Of a stretch of DNA of 64,000 bases, positions 30,000-38,792 are shown in pieces (position 1 is the first letter of the stretch; each line of letters begins with the position of its first letter). The DNA is from Deltaproteobacteria bacterium. GTDB lineage: Bacteria; Desulfobacterota; DSM-4660; Desulfatiglandales; HGW-15. The position numbers and the translations under genes were made by a program. A model generated the notes under the pieces. It ran no database searches. It had not been told where the DNA came from and was given only the letters and a program-made list of their open reading frames with translations. The stretch lies in assembly GCA_020060215.1 (NCBI GenBank), contig JAGVAP010000132.1:1-64000 (forward strand), written 5' to 3'.

Positions 30000-30719
30000 T
30001 CAGAACCCCTTCACCAGTTCCACCATCTCCCGCACCGCTCTTTCAAACCCCACCATGACCGCCCTGGACACGATGCTGTGTCCGATGCTGTACTCCTCGA
30101 TCTGCGGGACGGACTTGAACCTCTTCACGTTCACATAGTTCAGACCATGGCCGGCGCTGATCCCGAGGCCCAGGGAGTCTGCAAACTGGGCTGAGCGGTC
30201 GATCCGGTCGAATCTTTCCATGGTCTCGGCCCTGGTGCGCGCCTCTGCATAATGCCCCGTGTGGATCTCCACGACATGCCCCCCCACCATGTGGGCGGTC
30301 TCGATCTGCCCGGCATCCGGGTCCACGAAGAAGCTCACCTCGATCCCCTGCTCCTTCAACTGTTCCACGACCGCTCGATAGAGATCGGGGTTTCCCCGCA
30401 CGTCGAGCCCCCCTTCGGTCGTGACCTCCTGCCTCTTCTCGGGCACCAGGGTCACGAGCTCCGGGCGGACCTCCCTCGCAATGCGAACCATCTCCGGGAC
30501 GGCGGCCATCTCCAGGTTCAACCGGGTCTTCACCGTCTCCCGGAGGAGCCTCAGGTCCCTGTCCTGGATATGGCGCCGATCCTCCCGGAGATGGCAGATG
30601 ATCCCTTCGGCCCCTGCAAGCTCCGCAATGCCTGCGGCGATGACCGGATCCGGTTCATGGGTGCCCCGTGCCTGACGCACGGTCGCGACGTGATCGACGT
30701 TTACCGCCAGACGCGCCAT
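30000..30719 (-). CDS. pdxJ: pyridoxine 5'-phosphate synthase
   Basis: The 239-residue TIM-barrel enzyme condenses 1-deoxyxylulose 5-phosphate with aminoacetone 3-phosphate to pyridoxine phosphate. It starts [17 protein letters not shown] and has [33 protein letters not shown] and [12 protein letters not shown]. The start lies one base after the ybeY stop. This pdxJ-acpS-nnrD order is common in bacteria. Confidence 0.96.
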   Translation of the reverse strand: MARLAVNVDHVATVRQARGTHEPDPVIAAGIAELAGAEGIICHLREDRRHIQDRDLRLLRETVKTRLNLEMAAVPEMVRIAREVRPELVTLVPEKRQEVTTEGGLDVRGNPDLYRAVVEQLKEQGIEVSFFVDPDAGQIETAHMVGGHVVEIHTGHYAEARTRAETMERFDRIDRSAQFADSLGLGISAGHGLNYVNVKRFKSVPQIEEYSIGHSIVSRAVMVGFERAVREMVELVKGF

Positions 30720-30720
30720 T

Positions 30721-31161
30721 TCATTCCTCCTCGATCAGGGCGAGAACCCTCTCTTCTTCTCTGCGCATGCGTTTCGCATCCAGGGACGAGCGCTCATGAT
30801 CGTAGTCCAGCAGGTGCAGAACGCCGTGGACCAGCAGCCGGTCGACGGTCTTCTCCAGCGGCTCCCCGGCCTCCCTGGACTCCGCCAGCGCGGTTTCCAC
30901 CGACACCACCACATCCCCCATGATCCGGGAACTCAGCTGGGCCTTTCCGCCTTCCTCCGTCGGAAAGGCGAGGACGTTGGTAGGGCCTCTTTTTCCGAGG
31001 TAGCGGTGGTTCAGGTCGGCCATGCGCGCATCATCGGTCAGGAGGACGCTCAGCTCACGATCATGTAAGCCCAAGCCTCTTAAGGCCTTCTTCAGTTTCG
31101 CCTTTATTCTCCTGCTTCTTAGCCCCCGCATCCTCCGCTCCACCCTGATCTGTACTTCCAT
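30721..31161 (-). CDS. ybeY: endoribonuclease YbeY
   Basis: The 146-residue metalloprotein acts in 16S rRNA 3'-end maturation and ribosome quality control. The zinc motif [11 protein letters not shown] fits HGxLHLxGxDH with Asp for Gly. [18 protein letters not shown] is the conserved middle. ATG 31161 has AGAAGGG five bases upstream, which implies a 101-nt overlap with the end of the 7TM-HD gene. Confidence 0.93.
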   Translation of the reverse strand: MEVQIRVERRMRGLRSRRIKAKLKKALRGLGLHDRELSVLLTDDARMADLNHRYLGKRGPTNVLAFPTEEGGKAQLSSRIMGDVVVSVETALAESREAGEPLEKTVDRLLVHGVLHLLDYDHERSSLDAKRMRREEERVLALIEEE

Positions 31162-33532
31162 TCCTGCCCTTCTTGGAGCCCTTGGCGGCAGACTCCGGGT
31201 ACTCGATCCGCTGATGGAAAATACCGCTCAAGGTCTTGTTGAAGCTCTTGGCAATCTCGTGGAGGTCCTTCAGGGTAAGCTCGCATTCGTCGAGCTGCCC
31301 GTCGGAGAAGACATTGTTGATGACCTTCTGAACCATCCCCTGGATTCTGGCCGGGGTGGGATCCACAAGAGATCGCGAAGCGGCCTCCACCATGTCGGCC
31401 AGCATGACCAGGCCCGCTTCCTTGGTTTGGGGTTTTGGCCCCGGGTACCTGAAATCCTCCTCTTTGATATCGGTGGATTTACCCCCTTTCAGGACCGTCC
31501 GGTCCCTGGCCTTCTGGTAGAAGTAACTGATCAGGCTCCTGCCGTGATGCTGCCGAATGATATCGATGATCTCTTTGCCGAGCCTGTGCTCCCTCGCCAG
31601 CTCCACCCCATCCTTGACGTGGGCGATGAGAATCAGGCTGCTCATGGAGGGGGCGAGCTTCTCGTGCTTGTTCTCGATCCCCATCTGGTTCTCGATGAAG
31701 TACTGCGGCTTCTTCATCTTCCCGATGTCGTGATAATAGGCGCTCACCTTGGCGAGGAGGGGGTTGGCCTGTACGGCCTGGGCCGTGGCCTCCACCATGT
31801 TGCTTGTGATAACGCTGTGGTGATAGGTCCCGGGCGCCTGGACCATCAGCTGCCTGAGAAGAGGCTGGTCCAGGCTGGAGAGCTCGAGCAGCTTGATATC
31901 CGTGGTGAAGCCGAAGGACATCTCGATGAGCGGAATGATCCCCGTGGCGATCACACCGGCAAGGATTCCCCCGGTGAAGCCCGAGATGGCGGATACGACC
32001 GATTCCCGGGTGTAGAGCGATCCGAACATCATGACCAGGGAAAGGCATAGAGGGATGTTGAACACGGCCAGAATTGCACCGGCCTTGATGAGCGTCCCCC
32101 GTTCCGTGCAGCGCCTGACACAGTAGGCTGCAAGGAGGCTGCTGGAGAAGAAGTAGACAAAGAACTCCACCTTTCCCCCTGCGATCAGGGAGGCAAGCAC
32201 GGACAGCACCAGCGAAAAGGCCCCCGCGATCTGCGTCCCCTGGAAGATGCATACGAGCATCGCCGCACAGGGGATGGGAAAGGCAAAGAGCAGCGCCCGG
32301 GACGAGATATGAGGGAGCCCCTTGGCCACCTCTTCGGCGGCAAAGCTGTACCCCCAGAAGAGCAGGAAGAACCCGAAGAGGCACACGGCGCTGAACAGGA
32401 GATCCCTGCCGCTCCGGCTGAAGGACTTGATGCTGCTGGGGCCCGCCAGGTAAATGACCGAGAGCAGGGCGGCGATGAGGATGGCCATGGCAGGCACCCG
32501 CCCCAGCAGATCGATCCGGTTGTGGGACTTCATCTCCTCGGAGAGCTTGACGAGGTGGTCCGGACCGATCCTCTCCCCTTCCCTGACCAGCATCTCACCC
32601 TGTTTGATCTGGTAGTAGATCGGCTTGACCGCCGCCCGCGCAAGATCCTTTCGCCGTTCCGTCTCCCTCTGATTGAAGGTCAGGTTCGGCTGCAGGTGTG
32701 CTGCAGCGAGCTTTGCGGCGGCCTCTGCGATCTCGGCCGAGCCCGTGGACTCCCTGAGTGTAGCGATCTGGCCCCTGATCAGGGTCCTGGCCCGATCGAG
32801 GTCGAGGAAGCTGTGATAGTCGTTGACCTGGGTCTCCTTCTTGGCCGAGATCTCATGGAGGATGATCCCTCCCCGTTCCACCTGGCTCCTCAAGAGGGCG
32901 CCGTTGGCCACCACACCCTTCTCGTAGCAGGTTGCAAGGAGCCGCTGGACCGCTTCCTCGATCCCGGACGCGAATCCCTGCTTGAACAGGATCCTGAAGA
33001 GCTTGTTGTCGCTGGGGATCTTCAGCATCTCGAAGAACTGTTCTTTGAAGGCATCCGGGCTCATGAGGGGCCCGGCCGTATCGCCCGGCACCGCCGCAGG
33101 GTTCTCTTCCTTTTCGAGGGATTTCGATACATACTCCCTGCCGAGCTTGAAGGCCTCGTTCAGCACCTTGGTCAGGGATGCGGCGGAAGGATCGAAATCG
33201 TAGACCGAAAGGACCTCCCTCGCAGCCTTCTCCCTGTCCTTTTCCGTGAGTTCCTTGTTCTCGACCAGGAAATCGCGGGAGGCCTTGATGTCCCTGTCCG
33301 CGATGTCACCGAGGTTGTAGGTGACGGGCTTCAGGAAGATGCTCGGGAAGAGAAAAAAGGAGGTCATCAGGCTCAGAAAGATGAGGAGGATCCATTTCGG
33401 TGGATCCGTGCGAAAGGAATGGAGGAAGGAATCCTTCCACCGGCCGAGGAGGCGAGGTTTAGCGGCGGCCCTGCCCGGGCTTCTCGTTCGTCCGATGACG
33501 GTCACCTTGGATTTATCAGAGCCCGTCGCCAA
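31061..33532 (-). CDS. 7TM-HD (YqfF/PgpH-type) membrane phosphodiesterase
   Basis: The 823-residue protein has one N-terminal helix, a 7TMR-HDED extracellular domain (about 75-330), seven membrane helices (about 345-555) and a C-terminal HD domain. The HD domain shows YHHSVITSNM, AYYHDIGK and LIAHVKDGVELAREH. The family hydrolyses cyclic di-AMP. It lies between phoH and ybeY, its usual place. The start is a TTG at 33532 with GGGAAGGA seven bases upstream. The tail of about 60 residues is charged and low in complexity, and overlaps ybeY. Confidence 0.92.
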   Translation of the reverse strand: MATGSDKSKVTVIGRTRSPGRAAAKPRLLGRWKDSFLHSFRTDPPKWILLIFLSLMTSFFLFPSIFLKPVTYNLGDIADRDIKASRDFLVENKELTEKDREKAAREVLSVYDFDPSAASLTKVLNEAFKLGREYVSKSLEKEENPAAVPGDTAGPLMSPDAFKEQFFEMLKIPSDNKLFRILFKQGFASGIEEAVQRLLATCYEKGVVANGALLRSQVERGGIILHEISAKKETQVNDYHSFLDLDRARTLIRGQIATLRESTGSAEIAEAAAKLAAAHLQPNLTFNQRETERRKDLARAAVKPIYYQIKQGEMLVREGERIGPDHLVKLSEEMKSHNRIDLLGRVPAMAILIAALLSVIYLAGPSSIKSFSRSGRDLLFSAVCLFGFFLLFWGYSFAAEEVAKGLPHISSRALLFAFPIPCAAMLVCIFQGTQIAGAFSLVLSVLASLIAGGKVEFFVYFFSSSLLAAYCVRRCTERGTLIKAGAILAVFNIPLCLSLVMMFGSLYTRESVVSAISGFTGGILAGVIATGIIPLIEMSFGFTTDIKLLELSSLDQPLLRQLMVQAPGTYHHSVITSNMVEATAQAVQANPLLAKVSAYYHDIGKMKKPQYFIENQMGIENKHEKLAPSMSSLILIAHVKDGVELAREHRLGKEIIDIIRQHHGRSLISYFYQKARDRTVLKGGKSTDIKEEDFRYPGPKPQTKEAGLVMLADMVEAASRSLVDPTPARIQGMVQKVINNVFSDGQLDECELTLKDLHEIAKSFNKTLSGIFHQRIEYPESAAKGSKKGRNGSTDQGGAEDAGAKKQENKGETEEGLKRLGLT

Positions 33533-33559
33533 CGGTTCATCCTTCCCTTTTCGTCCGGT

Positions 33560-34564
33560 TCAACGCTTTGCGCTCGCCTTTTTCAACCGCTCCATCTTGT
33601 CATAGGCATCGATGATCTCCTGCACCAGGGGATGCCTGACCACATCATCCCTCGAGAAGAATATGAATCGGATCCCCTTGACCCCTTCCAGGATCTCGCT
33701 GGCCTCGATCAGGCCCGAGATCTTCCCCTGGGGCAGGTCGATCTGCGTCACATCGCCCGTGATCACCGCCTTGGAGCTGAACCCCAGCCTGGTCAGGAAC
33801 ATCTTCATCTGCTCGCTGGTGGCGTTCTGCGCCTCATCCAGGATGACAAAGGAATCGTTGAGGGTCCTCCCCCTCATGTACGCCAGGGGAGCCACCTCGA
33901 TGACCCCCCTCTGGATCAGCCGAGACGCATCTTCAAACTCCATCATGTCGTGCAAGGCATCGTACAGGGGCCTCAAGTATGGATTCACCTTCTCATGGAG
34001 GTCCCCCGGAAGAAATCCCAGGTGCTCTCCCGCCTCCACTGCAGGGCGGGCCAGCACCACCCGGTGCACCTCTTTCTTGATCAGGGAGGCTACGGCCATG
34101 GCCATGGCGAGATAGGTCTTCCCCGTGCCTGCCGGCCCGATGCCGAAGACGATGTCATACCTCCTGATGCTGTCGATGTACACCTTCTGGTTCAGGCTCT
34201 TGGGAGTGATGACGCTCCTGTTCGACGCGATGAACACCTTGTCCAGAAAGATCTTCTTCAGGTCTGACGAGAGATTGGCGCTCAGGATCCTGACTGCATA
34301 TTCGACGTCGTTGGCGTAGAGAGGATAGTCGTTTTCAAGCAGTTCGTAAAGCTCCCTCAAGACCTTTTCCGCGAGCTCCGTCTCCCAGTCCCCGCCCTGA
34401 AGCGTAATGGCATTGCCCCTCACATTGACGGCAAGGCCGATCCTCTTCTTCAGGACCTGCAGATGGGCGTTCTGTTCGCCGCAGAGCAACCCGACCAGTT
34501 CAGGGTCCGGGAAGGTCAGCTTACGGGTATGCTGAGAAGTGCCGTTTTCGGTGCTGCCGCTCAA
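33560..34564 (-). CDS. PhoH family ATPase (PhoH/YbeZ)
   Basis: The 334-residue protein starts ahead of the family N-terminus TRKLTFPDPELVGLLCG and has Walker A GPAGTGKTYLAMA near residue 145, ARPAVEAGEHLGFLPGD, and Walker B FVILDEAQNAT. YbeZ-type PhoH acts with YbeY on ribosomal RNA, which fits the phoH-7TM-HD-ybeY order. The start is a TTG at 34564 just after AAGGA; the long frame to 34819 adds 85 residues unlike the family. Confidence 0.92.
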   Translation of the reverse strand: MSGSTENGTSQHTRKLTFPDPELVGLLCGEQNAHLQVLKKRIGLAVNVRGNAITLQGGDWETELAEKVLRELYELLENDYPLYANDVEYAVRILSANLSSDLKKIFLDKVFIASNRSVITPKSLNQKVYIDSIRRYDIVFGIGPAGTGKTYLAMAMAVASLIKKEVHRVVLARPAVEAGEHLGFLPGDLHEKVNPYLRPLYDALHDMMEFEDASRLIQRGVIEVAPLAYMRGRTLNDSFVILDEAQNATSEQMKMFLTRLGFSSKAVITGDVTQIDLPQGKISGLIEASEILEGVKGIRFIFFSRDDVVRHPLVQEIIDAYDKMERLKKASAKR

Positions 34565-34727
34565 TATCCTTGTCCCCCCCCCGGCGGTCCCTTGGATCCG
34601 CCGGACCGCACCCCTTCCACGTTTCCCCTGAAGGTGCTTCGGAAAGGAGTGGCTTAGTCGCAAGACTCTGTAAATACAAATGTTTCTTCTTCTACCACAA
34701 GCGCCGGGTGCATGCAAGAGAAACCGC

Positions 34728-35039
34728 CTACCCCTCCGGTTCGGAGAAGCTTCGATAGATGAACACAAACGTCTCTTCATTGATATCGATGGTGATGTCG
34801 CCTCCCCTGGATTCCGCATAGACGATCCACCCGGGCTTCTTCTCGCTGCAGCACTCTACGGGCGGTGAATACCTCCCGCTCCTTCCGTCGTACCACGCCA
34901 GGAGCATGGGATCGTCACCCAGATCCCTCGCCTTCTTGTCGGCCGCGGAACGCGCCTTCTCGAAAGAGATGTCTTTCTCCAACCGAAGCATCACGGGGGA
35001 GGTCAAGGCCTCCCTGGTCAGGACAGAACACCCGTTCAC
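34728..35039 (-). CDS. small conserved protein, DUF5619-like
   Basis: The 103-residue soluble protein begins with GTG 35039. Its second half contains DDPMLLAWYDGRSGRYSPP, VECCSEKKPGWIVYAESRG and GDITIDINEETFVFIY. I recall this as the pattern of the small DUF5619 family of anaerobic bacteria and archaea, but the name is from memory. A CC pair and several conserved aromatic residues are the only features. It precedes phoH in the same direction. The function is unknown. Confidence 0.6.
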   Translation of the reverse strand: MNGCSVLTREALTSPVMLRLEKDISFEKARSAADKKARDLGDDPMLLAWYDGRSGRYSPPVECCSEKKPGWIVYAESRGGDITIDINEETFVFIYRSFSEPEG

Positions 35040-35245
35040 GTCCGTTTTCCCCCTCTCCGATTTTTTTCTCTAGTTATTGTAGGAAGGGAGGCCGGGGTTG
35101 ACAAGAGATGGGAAAGGATGAACATCGAGCTCAGAAGAAAGGAATGAACATCGAACATTGAACATCGGACAACTACAGGTCCCTTTCACCCCCGACGGCC
35201 GAAGCTTTCCGGATCCTCCACCGGAGGTGAAGGGCTTGGCGACGA

Positions 35246-36292
35246 CTAGCCGAACACGACCTCATCCCCGTTCCCGACATAAAAATCGCTCTGGGACCCG
35301 AGTCTGCCCGAACCTTTGACCACCGGATAGCCCAGCTGGACCATCTTCTGCACTGCGGGCAACCCCGTGCAGTGATTGCAGGCCACCTTCCTGAAGCCGT
35401 ACTTGCCCATTCCCACGACCATCTTCTCCCCCTCCGGGCTCAGGGGGCCGAACGGAGCGATATGCAAGCCGCCATAGAGACCGTACAGGTTCTCCCCTCC
35501 ATCGAGCCTCTTCCGGGCGAAGTCGGCAAAGGTGAGGATGGTCTGATGGCAGCAGCCGGTCACGCACACGATGCCCTTGTCCTGGACATTGAAATAGAAG
35601 GACTGCTCACCCCGCACCCGGAGCACGATAGGCAGATCGAACGCCACGAGCGCGCAACCGTCATAGAGCTTGTTGATGTGACCGGGCTGGCACTTGATCA
35701 GCTTCCCGCCGTGGACGACACTGTTCTTCACACCTGCGGTTCGGTAGTCGGCGCCCACCAGGAGCTTCATTCCTTCGGGATAGAATGTGGAGGGGATGTA
35801 GATCCTGATCTCCGGGTTGTACCGGAGGGTCGTCTCCAGCCCCCAGTAGTGATCGAGATGTTCATGGCTGATGGCCAGGAACTCGATCTCCCCATGCTTG
35901 AGCATCCTGTCGATCTTCTCTCGCTTGAAGCACTCGTCCATGTACTCCCGGTTCCACCCGGTATCCAGGAGGAATTTGTGGTGCTTCCCGTCCAGCGACT
36001 CCATATCGATCAGGGTGCAGCTTCCCGCAGCGTTCTTGTAGTCCCAGGGCTTCTCCCACTGGCTCTCTTCCGGGCCGGCGCCTGCGGTGAGCGTGGAGAT
36101 CAGGTTCTTGTTGTCGAACCAGCCCAGCTCCGAGACACAGCGTACGCGGACGCTCTTGCACCGGCCGATATCGACCTTCCCGCTCGCCAGCGCCTCCAGG
36201 GGTTTGTGGAAGATCGCATCTCCCATGCTCAGAACAGCGCCGCCCACAGCCACGGTCCTCACGAATTCACGCCTGCTCATCTCTTTCTTCAT
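35246..36292 (-). CDS. Tat-exported-looking metallo-beta-lactamase-fold protein of the ORP-type cluster
   Basis: The 348-residue protein starts with a twin-arginine motif (SRREFVRTVAVGGAVLSMG). It then has the MBL metal site AISHEHLDHYWGLE near residue 140, GCCHQTILTFADFA, YGGLHIAPFGPLSP and NHCTGLPAVQKM. The order resembles the COG1237 group (dihydropterin-aminobenzene-phosphate synthase-like MBL proteins), whose biological roles are mostly unknown. It is the last gene of the ATPase/DiNase run and begins 22 nt after the MinD-type gene, so it is probably co-transcribed. A Tat signal on a partner of cytoplasmic ATPases is unusual. Confidence 0.8.
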   Translation of the reverse strand: MKKEMSRREFVRTVAVGGAVLSMGDAIFHKPLEALASGKVDIGRCKSVRVRCVSELGWFDNKNLISTLTAGAGPEESQWEKPWDYKNAAGSCTLIDMESLDGKHHKFLLDTGWNREYMDECFKREKIDRMLKHGEIEFLAISHEHLDHYWGLETTLRYNPEIRIYIPSTFYPEGMKLLVGADYRTAGVKNSVVHGGKLIKCQPGHINKLYDGCALVAFDLPIVLRVRGEQSFYFNVQDKGIVCVTGCCHQTILTFADFARKRLDGGENLYGLYGGLHIAPFGPLSPEGEKMVVGMGKYGFRKVACNHCTGLPAVQKMVQLGYPVVKGSGRLGSQSDFYVGNGDEVVFG

Positions 36293-36314
36293 GGCAGCCT
36301 CCTCGTGAAAAAGG

Positions 36315-37178
36315 TTAGGTCAGCACACCGGTGATCCGCTCCCAAATGGTCGCTATGGCATCCCCCGCCGCTGAACGGGGGTCGTGTTCGAGAATGGTCC
36401 GTCCGGAAACCATGGCCTTTGTGAAGACCGGGTCAAAAGGAATCTCGCCCAGAAAGCGGTAGCCCTTTTCTTCTGAATACTTCTGAATATCCCGGGAGGA
36501 CTCCGGATTGAGGTCCGCCTTGTTGACCGTGATCATGACCGGCACCTTGAAAAAGTCGGCCAGCTGCCCGACCCGCTCCATGTCGTGCCGGCCCGACACG
36601 GTGGGCTCGGTCACGATCAAGGCTGCGCTCGCACCCCCCAAAGAGGCGATCACCGGACAACCCACGCCGGGGGGACCGTCGGTGAGGATCAGCTCACGGC
36701 TCTGGGTTTCCGAGAGTTTCCTCGCCTCCTGGCGCACCAGGGTGACCAGCTTGCCCGAATTCTCCTCCGCGATCCCCAGCCGGGCGTGGACCATGGGGCC
36801 GAAGCGGGTCTCGGAGATGAACCACTCACCGCAGGTCTTCACAGGGAAATCGATTGCGCCCTCAGGGCAGAAGTGGACACAGACCCCGCACCCCTCGCAA
36901 TCCACCGGATCCACCACGAAGTCGGGACGGACGGCCCCCCATCGGCAAAGATCCCTGCAGAGACCGCACCGGGTGCACCGGTCCGGATCGATGATCGCTT
37001 CATGGCCGGACTGGAAGTCATGGCGAACCGTCTCCCGGGGAGACATGATGAGATGGAGATCCGCCGCATCCACATCCGCGTCGCAGAGCACCTTGTTACG
37101 GGCAAGGGACGCGAAGGCAGCCACCAGGCTGGTCTTGCCGGTTCCCCCCTTGCCGCTGATGATGACTAGTTCATGCAT
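36315..37178 (-). CDS. MinD-superfamily ATPase with inserted ferredoxin domain
   Basis: The 287-residue protein has the deviant Walker A ISGKGGTGKTS at the start. A two-cluster ferredoxin insert follows (CTRCGLCRDLC about residue 68 and CEGCGVCVHFC about 93). The rest of the ParA/MinD fold includes LTDGPPGVGCP. Pairs of such ATPases occur in the ORP cluster of Desulfovibrio and near dinitrogenase-cofactor-like proteins in many anaerobes. There they are thought to handle metal-cluster assembly or septum placement. It is separated from the upstream IscU-MinD gene by a long perfect hairpin. Confidence 0.9.
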   Translation of the reverse strand: MHELVIISGKGGTGKTSLVAAFASLARNKVLCDADVDAADLHLIMSPRETVRHDFQSGHEAIIDPDRCTRCGLCRDLCRWGAVRPDFVVDPVDCEGCGVCVHFCPEGAIDFPVKTCGEWFISETRFGPMVHARLGIAEENSGKLVTLVRQEARKLSETQSRELILTDGPPGVGCPVIASLGGASAALIVTEPTVSGRHDMERVGQLADFFKVPVMITVNKADLNPESSRDIQKYSEEKGYRFLGEIPFDPVFTKAMVSGRTILEHDPRSAAGDAIATIWERITGVLT

Positions 37179-37215
37179 CGTTTACCTTGTGTGTAGTAGG
37201 CAGTATCATCTCCCT

Positions 37216-37281
37216 TAGGAGCAAGCTCCTGCTTGCGATTCGTTCAACCCCGAAAAGGTCGCAAGCAGGAGCTTGCTCCTA
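37216..37281. repeat. 23-bp perfect inverted repeat with 20-bp spacer
   Basis: Arms 37216-37238 and 37259-37281 are perfect inverted copies containing GGAGCAAGCTCCTGCTTGC. The right arm includes the TAG stop of the IscU-MinD fusion gene. The hairpin would form right at the end of that gene and before the next ATPase gene. No T-run follows, so it may be a processing or decay signal as easily as an attenuator. Confidence 0.85.
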
Positions 37282-38538
37282 CAGAAGAGAAGACCGCGAG
37301 AAGTCTCCTACTTCTTCCCTAATCTTCTCGTACAGCTCCACGAACCTCTCCCTCCACTCCGGCATCACCTCCACCAGGATCTGTCCCCTTGAATAGGCCT
37401 CGGCGATCCGCCGGTCGAAAGGGATCTGCAAGAGTACAGGCAGGTCCTCTCCTTGCGCATATTCGAATACCCTGCCGTCGCCCATGTCCGAACGGTTGAT
37501 CACCAGGCCGCAAGGCAGACCGAGGACCCGCATGGCCTCCACGGCCAGCTTCAGATCATGAAGGCCGAACGGGGTCGGCTCCGTGACCAGGAGCACGAAG
37601 TCCGCGCCCTTGGTGGATGCAATGACCGGACAGGATGTGCCCGGCGGCGCGTCGATGATGGTCAACCCCCCGGGCCGCGTGCAAGACCGCACCTTTCTGA
37701 TGAGCGGCGGGGCCATGGCCTCCCCGACCCGCAGCCGCCCATGGACGAAGTCGAGACCGTTTCGGTGACCGATCTCCAGGGTCCCGAGGACCCGCTCCCC
37801 TTCCCTGACCGCCCCTTCCGGGCAGACGGCCATGCAACCGCCGCAACTGTGGCAGAGCTCCTGGAACGAGAGGACGGTCTCGCCGATGACGACGATGGCC
37901 TTGAATTGGCAGATCTCGGCGCACTTCCCGCACCGGGTGCACTTCTCTTCATCGATCTCCGGAACCGACGTGGTGACGGTCAGGGTGCGGTCGATGGCTG
38001 GTCGGATGAAGAGATGACTGTTCGGCTCCTCCACGTCGCAGTCCAGGAGCTGCACCCCGGGGCCGAGGGAGACGGCCAGGTTGGTGGCAATGGTCGTCTT
38101 TCCCGTCCCGCCTTTGCCGCTGGCGATGCTGATGATCATTTCTCGCTTCCCTTCACCGTCTTTGACCATGTGGCTGTGGAGGGCCTCCTGCAGGGTCTCG
38201 GCGGCCAGAAACGCGCAATGGGCTTCCTCCTTTGGAAAGCCGCCGAGCTTCCTGATGATCTCTTCCCCGCCGATCTCGAGGAGCTCGTCGGCGCTCTTTC
38301 CGATAGCCATCTCCGTCGCACAGGACCCGCAGGCCGTAATGGACCCGCATCCGTCGGTGACAAACGACGCGTTCGAAACACGCTCGCCATTGAACTTCAA
38401 GAAGATTTCGATGGTTTCACCGCATCTGCCTGTAAGGCATGCATGGCCGTCATAATCCGCCAACTTCCCCTTGTGGGGGGAATGACGCCCCTTCTGGACT
38501 TCCTCCTCGGGAAGGCAATCCATGATCTCGACAGTCAT
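37279..38538 (-). CDS. IscU-like scaffold fused to MinD/ferredoxin ATPase
   Basis: The 419-residue protein joins two modules. Residues 1-125 are IscU/NifU-N-like and keep the three cluster-ligand cysteines: C39 in GRCGETIEI, C64 in DGCGSITACG and C108 in AHCAFLAAE. Residues 133-419 are a MinD-type ATPase with ISIASGKGGTGKTTIA (about 137-151) and two ferredoxin motifs (C200-C210 CTRCGKCAEIC; C229-C239 CHSCGGCMAVC). The start ATG 38538 has GGAAAGG five bases upstream; the frame continues to 38739 through a repeat. It suggests ATP-driven Fe-S (or Mo-Cu) cluster building or transfer to ORP-type proteins. Confidence 0.88.
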   Translation of the reverse strand: MTVEIMDCLPEEEVQKGRHSPHKGKLADYDGHACLTGRCGETIEIFLKFNGERVSNASFVTDGCGSITACGSCATEMAIGKSADELLEIGGEEIIRKLGGFPKEEAHCAFLAAETLQEALHSHMVKDGEGKREMIISIASGKGGTGKTTIATNLAVSLGPGVQLLDCDVEEPNSHLFIRPAIDRTLTVTTSVPEIDEEKCTRCGKCAEICQFKAIVVIGETVLSFQELCHSCGGCMAVCPEGAVREGERVLGTLEIGHRNGLDFVHGRLRVGEAMAPPLIRKVRSCTRPGGLTIIDAPPGTSCPVIASTKGADFVLLVTEPTPFGLHDLKLAVEAMRVLGLPCGLVINRSDMGDGRVFEYAQGEDLPVLLQIPFDRRIAEAYSRGQILVEVMPEWRERFVELYEKIREEVGDFSRSSLL

Positions 38539-38666
38539 TGGAGCCTTTCCACTATGTTCGCCTCTGTTCAATGGTCCTACTCCCACGGAATGTCGCCTGG
38601 GCGCAGCTTCGCCCGTGTTCCTGATGTCCTGACTCCGAAACGAGGTCGCCCGGAAACAAGGGCTCT

Positions 38667-38746
38667 TGTAGGATGGGAAACCCATCGGTCTTTTGAGCTC
38701 GCGCGTCGGGATCGATGGGCTTCGCTTCGCTCCACCCATCCTACAA
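38667..38746. repeat. 80-bp element with TTGTAGGATGGG terminal inverted repeats
   Basis: TTGTAGGATGGG (38667-38678) and CCCATCCTACAA (38735-38746) are perfect inverted ends. Inside are AACCCATCG and CGATGGGCTTCGCTTCGC arms. It is a member of the 9194-9273 family, placed between the Mrp-DiNase and IscU-MinD genes. Confidence 0.8.
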
Positions 38747-38792
38747 TCTCACTGCAGTCCCCCCATGAATGCCGATGAATGACCGCTCCCAA

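Noticed and set aside
32309..34267. 652-codon open frame antisense to the 7TM-HD and phoH genes
   Set aside because: It spans two well-supported genes on the other strand and shows no membrane or catalytic motif of its own.
36315..38538. nitrogenase or nitrogenase-cofactor operon
   Set aside because: IscU/NifU-like and NifX-like domains occur, but no nifHDK, nifB or nifEN is present. The gene set fits an ORP-type cluster better.
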